Below are positions 12,425 to 22,929 of a stretch of DNA of 64,000 nucleotides, piece after piece. The notes under the pieces are model-generated. The model was not told where the DNA came from. It did not search any database and worked only from the letters and a program-made list of their open reading frames with translations. The stretch spans positions 1,364,001-1,428,000 of the forward strand of contig JAKZZE010000004.1 of assembly GCA_024220505.1 (NCBI GenBank), given 5' to 3'. Source of the DNA: Rhizopus arrhizus (lineage: Eukaryota; Mucoromycota; Mucoromycetes; Mucorales; Rhizopodaceae). The number at the start of each line of letters is the position of its first letter. The first letter of the stretch is position 1. The translations under genes were made by a program, and so were the position numbers.

Positions 12425-12964
12425 ATGCATCCATTGGTTCATTCACCTACACAAAACGCTTTAAAAACAAAGTGGTATAACTTAAAATCGTGGTTTAATC
12501 CAGACATTACCAAAAGACGTCCATCACAATGTAGTTTAGAAAGTACCACATCCACAAACAGCGGTTATTATCCTAAGCGTCTTTCGCTTACTGGATCAGA
12601 AAGTATTAGTTTTGTGGTAGACAAGTGTATGTCACCCTTCAGACGAAGATCTTCCAACGCCTCTTCCGTTGCGTCTTTTAACGTAGAAATCGAGACAAAG
12701 AAATTATTCGAAATTTATCAGCTTGCGCTGGATGAACTTAACTATGCAGAAGATTCAAGGGGTTCACTCTATTATTCGGGGGATCGTGTGGCTGCGAAGG
12801 AAGCGATTGAACATTGTGTTGAAGCTTATCAGCTTATATTGGAGCAATCAGTTACGCTTGAACAACAAGATAAGCTAAAGTCAACTATTGGTATCAAAAT
12901 AAGTCAATTAGTAAACAAGTTTGACAGTCTACCTTTACAACAAGATGATCAACTCTCTCTCTAA
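12425..12964 (+). CDS. MIT-domain-like protein
   Basis: This is a single-exon gene of 179 residues. The N-terminal half is basic and Ser-rich (SWFNPDITKRRPSQC, PFRRRSSNASS), probably disordered and phosphorylatable. The C-terminal half forms likely amphipathic helices (KKLFEIYQLALDELNYAE, AAKEAIEHCVEAYQLIL, LKSTIGIKISQLVNKFDSL) spaced like a microtubule-interacting-and-transport (MIT) three-helix bundle, the module that binds ESCRT-III tails. A TATA-like ATATATAAATA lies about 50 bp upstream and a T-run sits just before the ATG. The MIT assignment rests on helix pattern, not on invariant residues; a different helical bundle is possible. Confidence 0.62.
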   Translation: MHPLVHSPTQNALKTKWYNLKSWFNPDITKRRPSQCSLESTTSTNSGYYPKRLSLTGSESISFVVDKCMSPFRRRSSNASSVASFNVEIETKKLFEIYQLALDELNYAEDSRGSLYYSGDRVAAKEAIEHCVEAYQLILEQSVTLEQQDKLKSTIGIKISQLVNKFDSLPLQQDDQLSL

Positions 12965-13115
12965 TGATGTATTTTATTACTATTATCTTTCCTATATATT
13001 TATTTTCAGACTCATCTACCAATTAAAATCATTCATATTTTATCCTCACATTTAATGCAAAAAAAAAAAAATTTAGTTCCTTTTTTTTTTATTTTTCGTC
13101 ATCGAATAAATAAGA

Positions 13116-14636
13116 ATGATTAGTGATTTGCCAAGGGATATACTGAGCTGTATTATTGAATATGTCAACCCAGAGACGTTACTGGAGCTTTCCTTAGTGG
13201 ATAAATACTTTAATATGTTAACAAATGATGAATATCTTTGGAAAAAAAGATGTTTTGATTATTTTAACATCACTCAAGACATAGCCTACAGACAATCGGG
13301 TTGGAAAAATCTTTATTTTGCACTAAGAAATCCATCTGTTTATACTTGGGGTGAAAACTTTGATCAAAGACTTGGCTTAGCTTCTTCTGAAGAAGAAACA
13401 CAAATGTATTTACCCGCGTCAAGGTACCTTATAGTCATGATATCATATGTAGCTTGCCTATAACTAGTAGATTGTTAGACATAGAAGATTAAGAGTAGGA
13501 AGAGAAGTTGCTAAGCCACAAGAAGTACATGAACTGAAAGGTAAAGGTATTATTGATCTTGTGTCAGGCGGCTGGTCCTTTCATGCGTTAGATCGATATG
13601 GTCATGTTTGGTTTTGGGGAACGGTAAGTATAAATGACAAGAACACTAATAGAGACTTATAATTTTATAGATGCAAGCAGATATAAGTCCTCTTTACTCA
13701 ATAGGAACTGAACGAGTAAAAAGGCCCATCAAGTTGGAAAGAGATGTACACGATGAAAAACGAGTCAAATTTAAGTCCATCTCCAGCGGCCGAGGTCACG
13801 GCATTGGCTTGGCACAAGATGGCACGGTTTGGCACTGGAGTAACCATAGAGTGATACAAAAGGTTGATCTTGTCTTGGCCAGTTCAAATGTCATACAAGT
13901 CACAGCCAACTGGTCTTTCTCCTCTGTGTTGACTGAAGAGGGCACAGTCATCATCATCCCTCCACCAGATAATATCATTTATTCCGAATCATATCGCCAG
14001 CCATCACCTACTATCGCCACTTCAGCAGTTTCATCGCACGAGATCTTGCCTGGAGACCAAGTGATCCAACTCGCTGGTCTAGAGGATTATACATTGGCCC
14101 TCACAAAGTTTGGTCGCGTTCTCAAGTTGGCTACTAAGGATTATGCCTCGTTCTCAATAAACCCACAATCGCATGTGACACTATTGAGACACTTTGGAGC
14201 ACCTCAAAAGGAGTTGAATGATCGACAGGGAAAGATGAAAAGATTTATCACAGGTGCTTTTCAAAGTTTTGCTGTTTATACAGATGAAGACGAGGTCTTG
14301 CTTGGAGATATCCATGCAACAGAAGATACAGAGCCTAGAAGATTGTCTGGATTGGATCATCAACAAGTTGTTAAAGTATCATTTGGCGAGTAAGTTTTTG
14401 TTTGTATTCTATAAGAAATAATTAATTGTAATTTTAGTTACCATTATGGAGCACTAACAAGTAAAGGAAAACTAATGACGTGGGGACAATACAGCTCAGG
14501 CGCATTAGGTCAAGGCAGGGATCAGCAGAATTTGGATACGCCTCATTTTGTAGAATCCTTAAAGGAAAAGTATACAATTGCCATTGGATTTGGTGGTTGG
14601 CAAAGCTCAGCTTTGGTTATTGATTTAAAAGAATAA
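13116..14636 (+). CDS. SAF1: F-box / RCC1-repeat protein (SAF1-like)
   Basis: An N-terminal F-box (residues about 1-45: ISDLPRDILSCIIEYVNPETLLELSLV, seen as LPRDILSCIIEYV and LWKKRC) is followed by RCC1-type blades: VYTWGENFDQRLGL, ISSGRGHGIGLAQDGTVWHW, QLAGLEDYTLALTKFGRV and LMTWGQYSSGALGQG. F-box proteins are substrate receptors of SCF ubiquitin ligases, and the F-box plus RCC1 layout is that of fungal SCF-associated factor 1. There are four exons; the first intron starts at 13424 (SxR junction) and the last lies between SFGD and YHYGAL. Stop TAA is at 14634-14636. The substrate cannot be read from sequence; naming as SAF1 rests on architecture. Confidence 0.85.
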
Positions 14637-14970
14637 ATTAATATGATTTTGTTTATGACAAGTCATTTTATATAATCATTCCGTACCCAATTTGCGCACT
14701 TTTTGAAAAAAAATCGGGAAACAATATTAAACCAAATTAGATGCCCTTGTTCTTGAATAGATTTCTTTTAGTTCACTTGTATTTTCAACTCTTTCACTGA
14801 TCTGACCTGGGCAGACAGGTGTTTACACACTAAGCGCTCAATAGGGCTTTAATAAATAAACAAAATTAAAGTGGACCATAATCCAAACCATTTTTCAAAA
14901 TTAAATTGGTAAAGCTTGTAAGATCAAGTTTATTCAAAAGGATATTTTATATGGGAACTCGATTAAATAA
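14637..14970. other. Short intergenic gap
   Basis: This AT-rich gap lies between the F-box gene stop and the transposase relic. No gene, long repeat or clear terminal inverted repeat was seen in it. Confidence 0.4.
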
Positions 14971-16095
14971 TTATTTAAGTGTTTTTTTGGATTGTTGATT
15001 AATACTATAAAGATGATCAATAGGATCTTTTTTACGTGTATCTGTAATTCTATCTTCAAGCATTTCAGTGTCTATCAATTTGTATCTCTTACTATTTTTT
15101 TTCAACAATAGTACAAAATTGTTCAAAGAGATTAAGCTCTGGAGAATATGGAGGGTGGTATACACACTTATATCCTCTGTTTCTGCTTTTTAGCCTCTCC
15201 TCTATCTCAGGACCAGTGTGGATAAGTGCATTATCTGTAATCAAATAGCTTCCTCTCATTTCCTCATGCTTATCCGTTATATCCAATGTCTCTTTGGTAA
15301 ATTTTAAATAATGCCCAGAAGTTGCGCCTTTGGACTTCTCTTTTGAAGCACTAACAGACATAGCTTTTCTTTTTCTTCCAATTTGGATTTTTCTAATTTT
15401 AGGCAGTGCTTTAGGTACTCTGATGCTTATTTTAACGACATCATGAGTAGATATGCAACCTAAAATAGAGTGTGAGGATGCTCTTATTACAAGTGTCTCT
15501 ACTTTAGTTTTCTGTCCTCTTGGTGACCATACTCTGCTAGGTTTCATATTAATGTTGAAGCCTAGCCCATCAATAAACATACGATTCTTAGTGAAAACTA
15601 AGTCAGTCTCTGACCATTTCTTCACCCACTCCACCCGTGCAGCAACAATCTCTTCTTTATTTCTTGCCTCTGGCCAAAATATCGCTTTTTTGAAGATAGG
15701 TTGTATTCTTCTTTTATAAATTCGTGCATTCTTGATTTCTTAATTTCGAACAATAGGAATTTCTCTGTTAACCCTTCAACCGCATCAACAATGTATGCTT
15801 GCAGCTTATCATCACAGCAGTTAACTAAACACTACTTATATTCTTCGCTTAGTGACTGAGTTCTTTTGCTTTGACGGTTGTTCTTCTTTCCCATAACAAA
15901 TCTTTCTAGATTCCTGGAGTATTGATTCCACTCAGTTACGGGTGGCACTTTGTTTGATATTGGCTTTTTTCGCAGCTACTCAGGTGGACATAAGTCGTTG
16001 TAATATATACTCAAAAAAAGCTTCTTCCTGTCTCTATCATCATAAGCAATATAATTTTTAGATTTCTTTATTGTAATATTTTCCAAAGTTGCCAT
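14971..16095 (-). pseudogene. Decayed Tc1/mariner-type DDE transposase
   Basis: On the minus strand the frame starts at 16095 (MATLENITIKKSKNY) with helix-turn-helix-like text. It has in-frame stops after LCPPE and after LSEEYK, then shifts frame near CAACCTATCTTC to reach KKAIFWPEARNKEE. The catalytic core is well preserved in 15634-15092: MFIDGLGFN holds the first Asp, YLITDNALIHTG the second, and YHPPYSPELNLFEQF the third acidic position. Another frameshift in an A run puts the C-terminus (NSKRYKLIDTEMLEDRI) in a different frame, ending at 14971. At least two stops and two frameshifts make it inactive. Similarity to the relics at 24.9-26.1 kb and 59.2-59.6 kb indicates one or more related families. 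Confidence 0.85.
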
Positions 16096-17918
16096 ATCTA
16101 TGATGACTTCATTTGCTTCAACAGAAGGAATATAACCTTTGTTTTTTTAAAGTGAGAATCAAGATTTACTGATTGCTAAGTTAAACATGTTCTCATCTTC
16201 TTCAACAATGTCTATAGTCTCATTGCCATGTTCATCATAGTATGATTCATATCTTAAAACAAGTCATAATATAAGAAAATATAAAAAAATAGCAACATGC
16301 ACCAAGGTTATTCTGACTATATATAAATTAACACTTTGGAAATCTACCTCGAATCCTAAAGCACATTATCATATCCTAAGACGCAGTTTGTATTGGATGA
16401 GCTCTCTCTCTTTTGTCCTTACTCAATAAAGAGGTTCAAGAGACCCATCGATTGTCTGATTTATTTATTAGTTTCATTAATCGAGAGATATAAACATGCC
16501 TATTCCACACAGCTATCATCAATATAAATTAGTGAGATGGTTTGGCATTATTATTCCCTGATCTTAAGATGGTTAAATGCACTATTTTTTCAAGTAGGCT
16601 TTCTCATCCATAATATCATCATAGGCCAATGGCTTCTAGTGATCATATGTGTGTTTATTATTCATTAGTTGTTTCATGGGAAATTTTCAGATATATAAAT
16701 CTGCTTCTATATCATAGCATCAGATTATGATATCTATGCCGATTACATGCACACTTTCAATTCCTTGACTTACATGGATCTATCTTCCAATTTCATTCAA
16801 AACAAAACCAAGTCTAATATTTAATTAGAAAAGCGTAAATCATGTTTCATCTACTTTGCAAATAGAAAATATAAAAAAGGCGATGGTATTACTGTTTGGC
16901 TTTTAAGCCAAAAGATTTATACAAGCTTTCGTAATAGCAACCTAAAATCGGTCAATAATCAAAACCTAATTTATTCACTTGCTTATCAAAAGAGACAAAT
17001 ATCATAAAAGAACATGTCTATATACAAACAGATCAAAGTTATCTGTCCATTTTTTTCAGGTAGAATAGAACATCCTTCAATTTCTTCTGTTCAGTCTTGT
17101 TAAAGCCACCTTTAATTCATTCTAAAACGTGGCCTTTGGTCTGCTCTGTCCTTCAAGCTTTTCATTCAAAAGTTTTCAGTAAGGGATCTCAAGCAAAGCC
17201 GCCTGAGAGAAGGTCCAAAATACGGATAATAATAACTATATAGAAAAGCAAAAAAGCAATTAACAAAAAACGCGTAAGTCTATAGATATGACGTACGCTG
17301 CTCCTACTTAGTTCAGCATTACTTTTTCGTTAGTTTTTATTGCTTTTGCAGCTCTCGTATTATCCTAAAACCTTTGTCTTTACATCATGTTCAAAAAAAG
17401 TTATAATCACCAATCTTATACAAAGTATACTTTATGCTTTATTTTACGAGAAATTGATATATTGCCGCAAATTTTACTATATTGTCAAATTGGCTAATGA
17501 CGCAACTATGTTTGACTTCTGGAAGTGATCAGTTTCTTACTTCTTTACAACATCAATGTTTGTCTTTTGGCTAATATCACGGTAGATTTGCTTATTTAAT
17601 CTATCAAAGCAAAGAAAAGAAAGAAGGTCATAAATGGTCGTTGTATGACTGAAACATATTTCATACACCACAATTATTAAAGTAGTTTTTGCTCAACTTA
17701 TTATATACCAAAATGATTATTAAATGTAGTCAATATAAGTGATTCAATTAGTAATTTAGCATAATAAGCTTAGAACAGCCATTGTTCGAAATGAAAGAGG
17801 GGGGGGGGTTTGATTACTGCTGGGATTAATTATTGATTCTGCTGGTTTGTTTGTATACACGTGAATCTATTGTTCAAACTCGTTTTTTTTTTATATATAT
17901 TTTTATTATTGTTTTTTC
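16096..17918. other. Gene-poor intergenic stretch
   Basis: This is AT-rich sequence without a supported gene. The short frame at 17340-17528 starts at a non-ATG codon and has no recognisable motif. A run of nine or ten G sits near 17802. TATATATA near 17892 is a plausible promoter element for the following gene. The first few hundred bases may be 5' flank of the transposon, but I could not place a terminal repeat. Confidence 0.4.
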
Positions 17919-18584
17919 ATGCCAATCATAAAATATACAGTTCTACTGTGTCTCTTGTTTTCAATAGCACATTCAGAACCACTAACAAACGAGTTTATCA
18001 AAACAGACCAGCTATTGTCTATTCTAAATCTATTCAAAACTGCTTTCATTCTCACATTTACTTTTTTTAAAACAATATCTATCCTCGCTTTCAAATTCAC
18101 AAGCATTGTTTTAACACCTTTCCTTTGGATCTTTCAGTTGAGTTGGAGTATTTTGGTCTTGAAACCGTTGGATCTCTTTTTATATGTCAATCGTACTTTG
18201 TATCCAATTACCATGTTTTGTTTAGCCGCTGTATTTTGTGGTTTATTTATTGGAGGATGTGCTGGATTTGCAGCAGAAGCAGTCTCATCCATCATGATCA
18301 CTGCTACTTGGGGACCTCAACCAAAGCAGAAAAAAGAGCAAGAAGAAGTAGAGGAAGACGAAAGCGAGATGGCATCAATCGATCGACAATCAGAAATAGA
18401 AGAACCGGACGAATCAGTCCAGTCTAGTTCTTCCTCACTATTTAGAGGAAAAGAGTCTATCACAACTGCCAGACAACAACCAACACCTGTTTTAATTCGT
18501 CGAATGAAACTTTCTTCTACAAATAGGAAAAACAGTTGGGATTGGGAAGAAGACGAGGATGATTCAAGAAAAAAATATTTATAA
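17919..18584 (+). CDS. Small multi-pass membrane protein with signal peptide and acidic tail
   Basis: This single-exon gene encodes 221 residues. A cleavable-looking signal sequence (KYTVLLCLLFSIAHS) is followed by a hydrophobic stretch (about residues 38-85) and a further membrane segment containing CGLFIGGCAGFAAEAVSS. The C-terminal 90 residues are charged, with an acidic cluster (EEVEEDESE), a Ser run and RRMKLSSTNRKNSWDWEEDEDD. I do not recognise the family. The layout suggests an ER or secretory-pathway membrane protein with a cytosolic regulatory tail. A TATA-like run lies about 25 bp before the ATG, which is unusually close and may instead be part of an AT-rich leader. The next gene begins 55 bp downstream on the same strand. 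Confidence 0.68.
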   Translation: MPIIKYTVLLCLLFSIAHSEPLTNEFIKTDQLLSILNLFKTAFILTFTFFKTISILAFKFTSIVLTPFLWIFQLSWSILVLKPLDLFLYVNRTLYPITMFCLAAVFCGLFIGGCAGFAAEAVSSIMITATWGPQPKQKKEQEEVEEDESEMASIDRQSEIEEPDESVQSSSSSLFRGKESITTARQQPTPVLIRRMKLSSTNRKNSWDWEEDEDDSRKKYL

Positions 18585-18639
18585 AAAAAAAGTCCCTCAA
18601 GCTTTCTTTTTTTAAAAAAAAAAATATAAATTGTGTGTG

Positions 18640-19635
18640 ATGGAGAGACATTATAATCTAGAGCCACTCACTAGAATCCATCACAGTAAAATATTACTTT
18701 ATTTAATAAAGTGGGGCCTCATTACACTTTTCACTTTGTTTATTTTATTTTTCATTCCATACAACTTTGATCTTAATGCTCATGTCTATCTAAAGGAATG
18801 GCTTTCACCCATCAAAATAACTCAAGAACCCCTCATCTGCTCCGTCAACGTAGCTGTTGAAAGCCACGCTTCAATTATACCCAGTATTATTGATCATGAC
18901 ACTTGCTTTGAATTTGCTTCTTTGATTCACACTAGCAATAAAACCGTTGCCACCACTTTTCATACACACTGGGCAAGCAAGACGTTTTCAGAACAGCAAT
19001 TGAATACAATACGATCGTTTCTATATACTCAGCCACCATCATCAAAGCTTATTGTCTGGGTCTTTGATGACGGTCCACTGAAGCAATCAAAGTACTGGCA
19101 AACGATTTCCTCAGATAACAGAGTCCAACTCCGGAAGATTGATAACAACGATGATCTGACAAGAATAAAGAGCAACAAAGACCTGCTTCAATTGACTATT
19201 CTTTACCGATATGGTGGTGTCTGGTTTGATCTTGATGTCCTCTTTATTCGCGATTTATCCCCTTTACTTGATCGCGAATGGATGTCTCAGGGCAGTTGCT
19301 TTGAAAGTAAGCCGAAACGATTCAAAGGAGGTCTGATGCATTTCTTTAAAGACTCGCATTATCTTTGTGAAATGATATCTACTGCATCTATTACCAATGA
19401 TATCTATTCTCGTGTCTATGATCGATACTTGACTCACGGCATCAAGCCTTGGGCTATACTTCCCTGGTGCTATGCGGATCCTTCTCAATGTGACACTGGT
19501 ATGCCTGGTGCATTTCAGTCTGTCACCTTTGATGAAAATAAATTATCAAATGCCTTTGTTTATCGCTTACATCCCTCCTGGTGGCAATTTTCATATGGAT
19601 CAGTATACAAGTATTTAGTGGGCTCTTTTAAATAA
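18640..19635 (+). CDS. Type II membrane DXD glycosyltransferase (GT32/alpha-1,4-GT type)
   Basis: This is a single-exon gene of about 331 residues. A short cytosolic N-terminus precedes one transmembrane anchor (WGLITLFTLFILFFIPY), then a lumenal catalytic domain. The core reads DLLQLTILYRYGGVWFDLDV, the sugar-binding DXD region of the Gly_transf_sug fold (Och1-like and alpha-1,4-glycosyltransferases), with FDLDVLFIRDL carrying the DXD. The C-terminal part (CYADPSQCDTGMPGAF, RLHPSWWQF) resembles the alpha-1,4-GT conserved region. Expected location is the Golgi, using a nucleotide sugar donor. The acceptor and sugar cannot be told. The ATG at 18640 is chosen over the upstream TTG at 18631. Confidence 0.82.
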   Translation: MERHYNLEPLTRIHHSKILLYLIKWGLITLFTLFILFFIPYNFDLNAHVYLKEWLSPIKITQEPLICSVNVAVESHASIIPSIIDHDTCFEFASLIHTSNKTVATTFHTHWASKTFSEQQLNTIRSFLYTQPPSSKLIVWVFDDGPLKQSKYWQTISSDNRVQLRKIDNNDDLTRIKSNKDLLQLTILYRYGGVWFDLDVLFIRDLSPLLDREWMSQGSCFESKPKRFKGGLMHFFKDSHYLCEMISTASITNDIYSRVYDRYLTHGIKPWAILPWCYADPSQCDTGMPGAFQSVTFDENKLSNAFVYRLHPSWWQFSYGSVYKYLVGSFK

Positions 19636-19665
19636 TACAATGCTTTTTTATTTTTAATATTTTGT

Positions 19666-20085
19666 CTACCAAAGTGCTTTTCTCTTTTGTCTATTTTCTT
19701 TAATCAATTGACGTCTATAACCATGATCCAATACTTGTTCGGATTGTACTGTATTATTCTTTAAGGGAGCAACCATACCAATATATAATTCAGAACAACC
19801 AAATTTCTTGGCTAATTTTGATCGTGTCCAAGTAGTAGGATCTGACTCTCTAAGCTGACGAATTTCATTAATTTCTTTTTCTGCCAATGTGCTGTATTGC
19901 TTTGGTTGACGGATCAAGGGTGCTGCTGTGGCTTGACGTTCAGGAGAGATGACGGGCTGTCTTTCAATAAAGAGTGTGCCATCTGAAAAACTGGTTTGCT
20001 GCACTGGCACACTTGGTTTATATTTCAAGTTTGTTGTTTTACTTTTTGTAGCATAAGTACGGACAAGTTGAAATGAACGTTGCAT
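19666..20085 (-). CDS. MRPL20: Mitochondrial ribosomal protein mL58 (MRPL20 family)
   Basis: This single-exon gene encodes 139 residues. A basic N-terminus (MQRSFQLVRTYATKSK) looks like a mitochondrial import sequence. It is followed by SFSDGTLFIERQP, ADPxxWTRSKLAKKFG-like text (seen as TTWTRSKLAKKFGCSELYIG) and a basic C-terminus (GYRRQLIKENRQKRKALW). The KLAKKFxCSxLxxGMV block is diagnostic of the fungal MRPL20/mL58 large-subunit protein. An A-rich tract of more than 20 bases sits just upstream of the start on the coding strand. It lies only 61 bp downstream of the ArsC gene on the same strand; the pair probably has separate promoters, but the spacing is very tight. Confidence 0.85.
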   Translation of the reverse strand: MQRSFQLVRTYATKSKTTNLKYKPSVPVQQTSFSDGTLFIERQPVISPERQATAAPLIRQPKQYSTLAEKEINEIRQLRESDPTTWTRSKLAKKFGCSELYIGMVAPLKNNTVQSEQVLDHGYRRQLIKENRQKRKALW

Positions 20086-20146
20086 TTTATTTAACAGGAG
20101 GAAAAAAAAAAAAAAAAAAAAAAAATCAAAGGGGTTGATTATCAAG

Positions 20147-20515
20147 TCACAAGTTGGCAATTAACGCTTCGATACCACTAAGATCAGGTCGACCCAAGGC
20201 AGCCTTTTTATGTTGTGCATCAATAACAAAGGGGCGTTCGAGCTGTTGAGGTTCACGAAGGATGAGTTCAATAGCTTCATTTAAAGAAGAAACACTTTTT
20301 TGAACTTCAGGACGAAGCAAAACACTAAAGTTATCTTCATTTAAACCAAGATAATCAACCAAGGTTTCCAGCTGTTGACGATTGAGAGGTTCCTTTTTAT
20401 ATTGAACAATTTGAACTTGATAGTTATGCTTGTCTTTATTTTCTTCAAGAAGTTTGAGTGCATTACGAGATTTAGTGCATTGTGGATTATGATAGATGGT
20501 CAAAACTGTAGACAT
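20147..20515 (-). CDS. ArsC-type (glutaredoxin-linked) arsenate reductase family protein
   Basis: This single-exon gene encodes 122 residues of the ArsC/Spx/YffB thioredoxin-like fold. The catalytic Cys lies in IYHNPQCTKSRNALKLLEE, where bacterial ArsC has HNPxCGTSRN. The three arginines used by bacterial ArsC all have counterparts: LLRPEVQK, ERPFVI and ALGRPD. The family reduces arsenate to arsenite with glutathione/glutaredoxin. Most fungi use the unrelated Acr2 (Cdc25-like) enzyme for this, so a bacterial-type copy is notable. The sequence is AT-rich like its neighbours, so any transfer is old. No arsenite pump is visible nearby. A role as a related thiol oxidoreductase of unknown substrate remains possible. 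Confidence 0.8.
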   Translation of the reverse strand: MSTVLTIYHNPQCTKSRNALKLLEENKDKHNYQVQIVQYKKEPLNRQQLETLVDYLGLNEDNFSVLLRPEVQKSVSSLNEAIELILREPQQLERPFVIDAQHKKAALGRPDLSGIEALIANL

Positions 20516-20585
20516 TTTTTTTTTATTTTCTTTTATTAATAAAAGAAAAAAAGGGAAAAAAAAATAAATAAAAAAGATTGAATAT

Positions 20586-21440
20586 TTAAGCTGTATTCCA
20601 TAATCTATCACCAGAATCACCAATACCAGGATTAATGTAACTAGAATAATAATAAGTACATGTTAAATTAATCTAACTATATCTTACCCATAACTGTCAA
20701 CAGCATCATCTATGGCTGCTAAATAAATACAGATATCAGGATGTTCTTGTTTGATATGTTCAATTCCTTGCTTAGACTGTAGAAACCATCAGCTTACACA
20801 TACTTTATTTCCTCTCTTTTACTTACTCCAATGACAGCCACAAATTTAATTTGAGAACCTTTTAATCCCCATTCCTTTAACATATTTACCGTAGCTACAG
20901 CTGTATTACCTGTGGCAATGATAGGATCTAATACATAGCAAATGTTCACGTTGGGTATTTGGGGTAATTTATTATAATATTCTACGGGTTGATGAGACAT
21001 CTTTTCCCGATAAATACCCAAATGATAAACTGGAGCATCAGGAAACATATTCAAGAAGCCTAAAAGAAAGACATAAAAAAAAAAGAACGTTTACAATCAA
21101 TGAGGATATGTGTTTACCTTGAATAAGTCCTAGTCCTGATCTTAATACAGGAACTAAACCTACTTCATCCTTGATTTGTACAGGATAATAACTTCCACGA
21201 GGTGTTTGTGCCTACAAACAAAAAGTTATAATAAATCGTTTATAATACATTATTTTTTGCACATACGATTTGATCCTTTGTACGTAAAGATATATCTTTT
21301 GTAGCTTCATAAGCTAATAAAGAAGATAAATCATGTACTAATTCCCTTACTACTTTGGGTGATTGGTCTTTATCTCTTAATTGAGATATCTTGACAGCAA
21401 CCATAGGATGTTGACTGATTTGAACAAAAGGATTTGTCAT
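20586..21440 (-). CDS. FUR1: Uracil phosphoribosyltransferase
   Basis: The enzyme makes UMP from uracil and PRPP in pyrimidine salvage and is the step that activates 5-fluorouracil. About five exons encode NPFVQISQHPMVAVKISQLR at the N-terminus, VGLVPVLRSGLGLIQGF, YREKMSHQPVEYYNKLP, the PRPP-binding loop LDPIIATGNTAVATVNML, and the uracil-binding C-terminus YINPGIGDSGDRLWNTA. Order and spacing match fungal Fur1 without the long N-terminal extension of some homologues. The PRPP loop reads ATGNTA where ATGGxA is usual. The stop is at 20586-20588, 70 bp from the ArsC start on the same strand. Confidence 0.94.
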
Positions 21441-21770
21441 TTTACCGTAGAAAAAGATATTGTAAAGGAAAAAGAAGGAGAGAGAAGAAAAGTGAATTAT
21501 ATTTGATGGCCTGCATGAAAGTTATGTATCATTTGATAAATAAAAATATCACTGCGCATAAATAAGGGAGAAAAATTGTAAGGGTGAAATTAGGCTGTGG
21601 ATTGAATAAGAAATTACTCTGATTTGTTTCATGTCCTTTTTTTTCTACTGTAAATAATACCAATAAATATAATCGTGCTATTTTGATTAATCAAATTCTG
21701 TTTAATGTATTGGGATTCAAAGTCTAGAGTAGTTAATTATTTTTCTTTTAGTACAAGTATTAAAAGAAGC

Positions 21771-21804
<34 letters not shown>

Positions 21805-22563
21805 TGCTGTTCATGATTCTTGTATTTAAATCTTGTAAACTCTTCTTGTTCTATTACCTTCCCCATGACAGTTACCATTCAGCATTTACGAATTCAACCT
21901 TAATTTGACCCTGAAAAGATCATCTTTGTAGATCCATTTAGCCGCACAACAACTCGATTGTTACGAGAGATATTTAAGCTTAGATTAGATATTAATAAAT
22001 AGAATGTTTTTCTAAAGAGTTTTTATTAATTAAAATGAAAACAATTGATAAAAAAAAAAGGAAATGCCTTGATTATCAACAGTAAAGTTAAACTAAATTA
22101 ATATGACATTCATAGCTGCTATTCAAATAGATAGTAAGGAACTTAATGGGATCTTTAGTCATCTTACTTTTCTTGCCTTTGTATTTTCTCACCCCAGTTT
22201 ATTATAAATCCTGTCCAAAATGGCAAGTTTTTATTTTTATTTTTATGTACGGTAACAAATGAAATCACATTCTTTTAATAGAAAAGTGACGCCATTGGAG
22301 GTTCCGGTATTCCGATACTTGAACGTATTCTTGTAATTAATTCCTGTTAATTCAAGTAGGATATGTGTGTATGTTTAAATTCATAAGCTACCCAATTTCT
22401 AATTAAAGTAAAAATGGATACAAGGATTGCTTTTAATCAGAAAAAGAAGATGACTTTGTTCAAAAAAGTCAAATGTTGTGACTGAATATGAAATATCATA
22501 CGGTTTTTGCATGAATTTATAAATTCGTTTGCTTCTTTTTGATGATTATTATTTCTTCAACTT
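21441..22563. other. Intergenic region with a long poly-A tract
   Basis: There is no supported gene. About 29 consecutive A lie at 21774-21802. The frame at 21705-21908 crosses this run and is not credible. Upstream regulatory sequence for the uracil phosphoribosyltransferase gene must lie at the left edge. Confidence 0.4.
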
Positions 22564-22785
22564 ATGCTTCATAAAAAAGAAAACTCGAATACAACAGCTG
22601 TCGTTGAACACGCAATATCTGAAGATGATTTAACTCATCCTGCTTTATATCGATTCAAAATAAATAGTCCACCTTGTTATAATTATCATCCAAAACCATC
22701 AAAGCCTACACCTGTGATCGTAGAAACAAAGATTGACTATGACCTTTATCCTTCTATTATGCGTGACATGAAAAATCATGAATAA
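22564..22785 (+). CDS. Small orphan protein
   Basis: This ATG-initiated frame of 73 residues has balanced, non-repetitive composition (MLHKKENSNTTAVVEH, then FKINSPPCYNYHPKPSKP and YDLYPSIMRDMKNHE). It has no membrane segment or signal peptide. It converges with the eL20 gene, whose stop lies 145 bp downstream. The codon use looks like that of the neighbouring host genes, which is the main reason to keep it. I do not recognise a family. It could be a non-coding open frame. Confidence 0.42.
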   Translation: MLHKKENSNTTAVVEHAISEDDLTHPALYRFKINSPPCYNYHPKPSKPTPVIVETKIDYDLYPSIMRDMKNHE

Positions 22786-22929
22786 TAAAATATACTTTAT
22801 CTTTTCTTTATTTTTATAATATGTAAGCATATAAAAAAAAAGGGTTTATTATTCAAAAGATACAATTGTACAAGTTGAAGCATTTTCGTTTTTATTGTAT
22901 GTTTTCTCTCTCTTTTACAATCAAGATTT

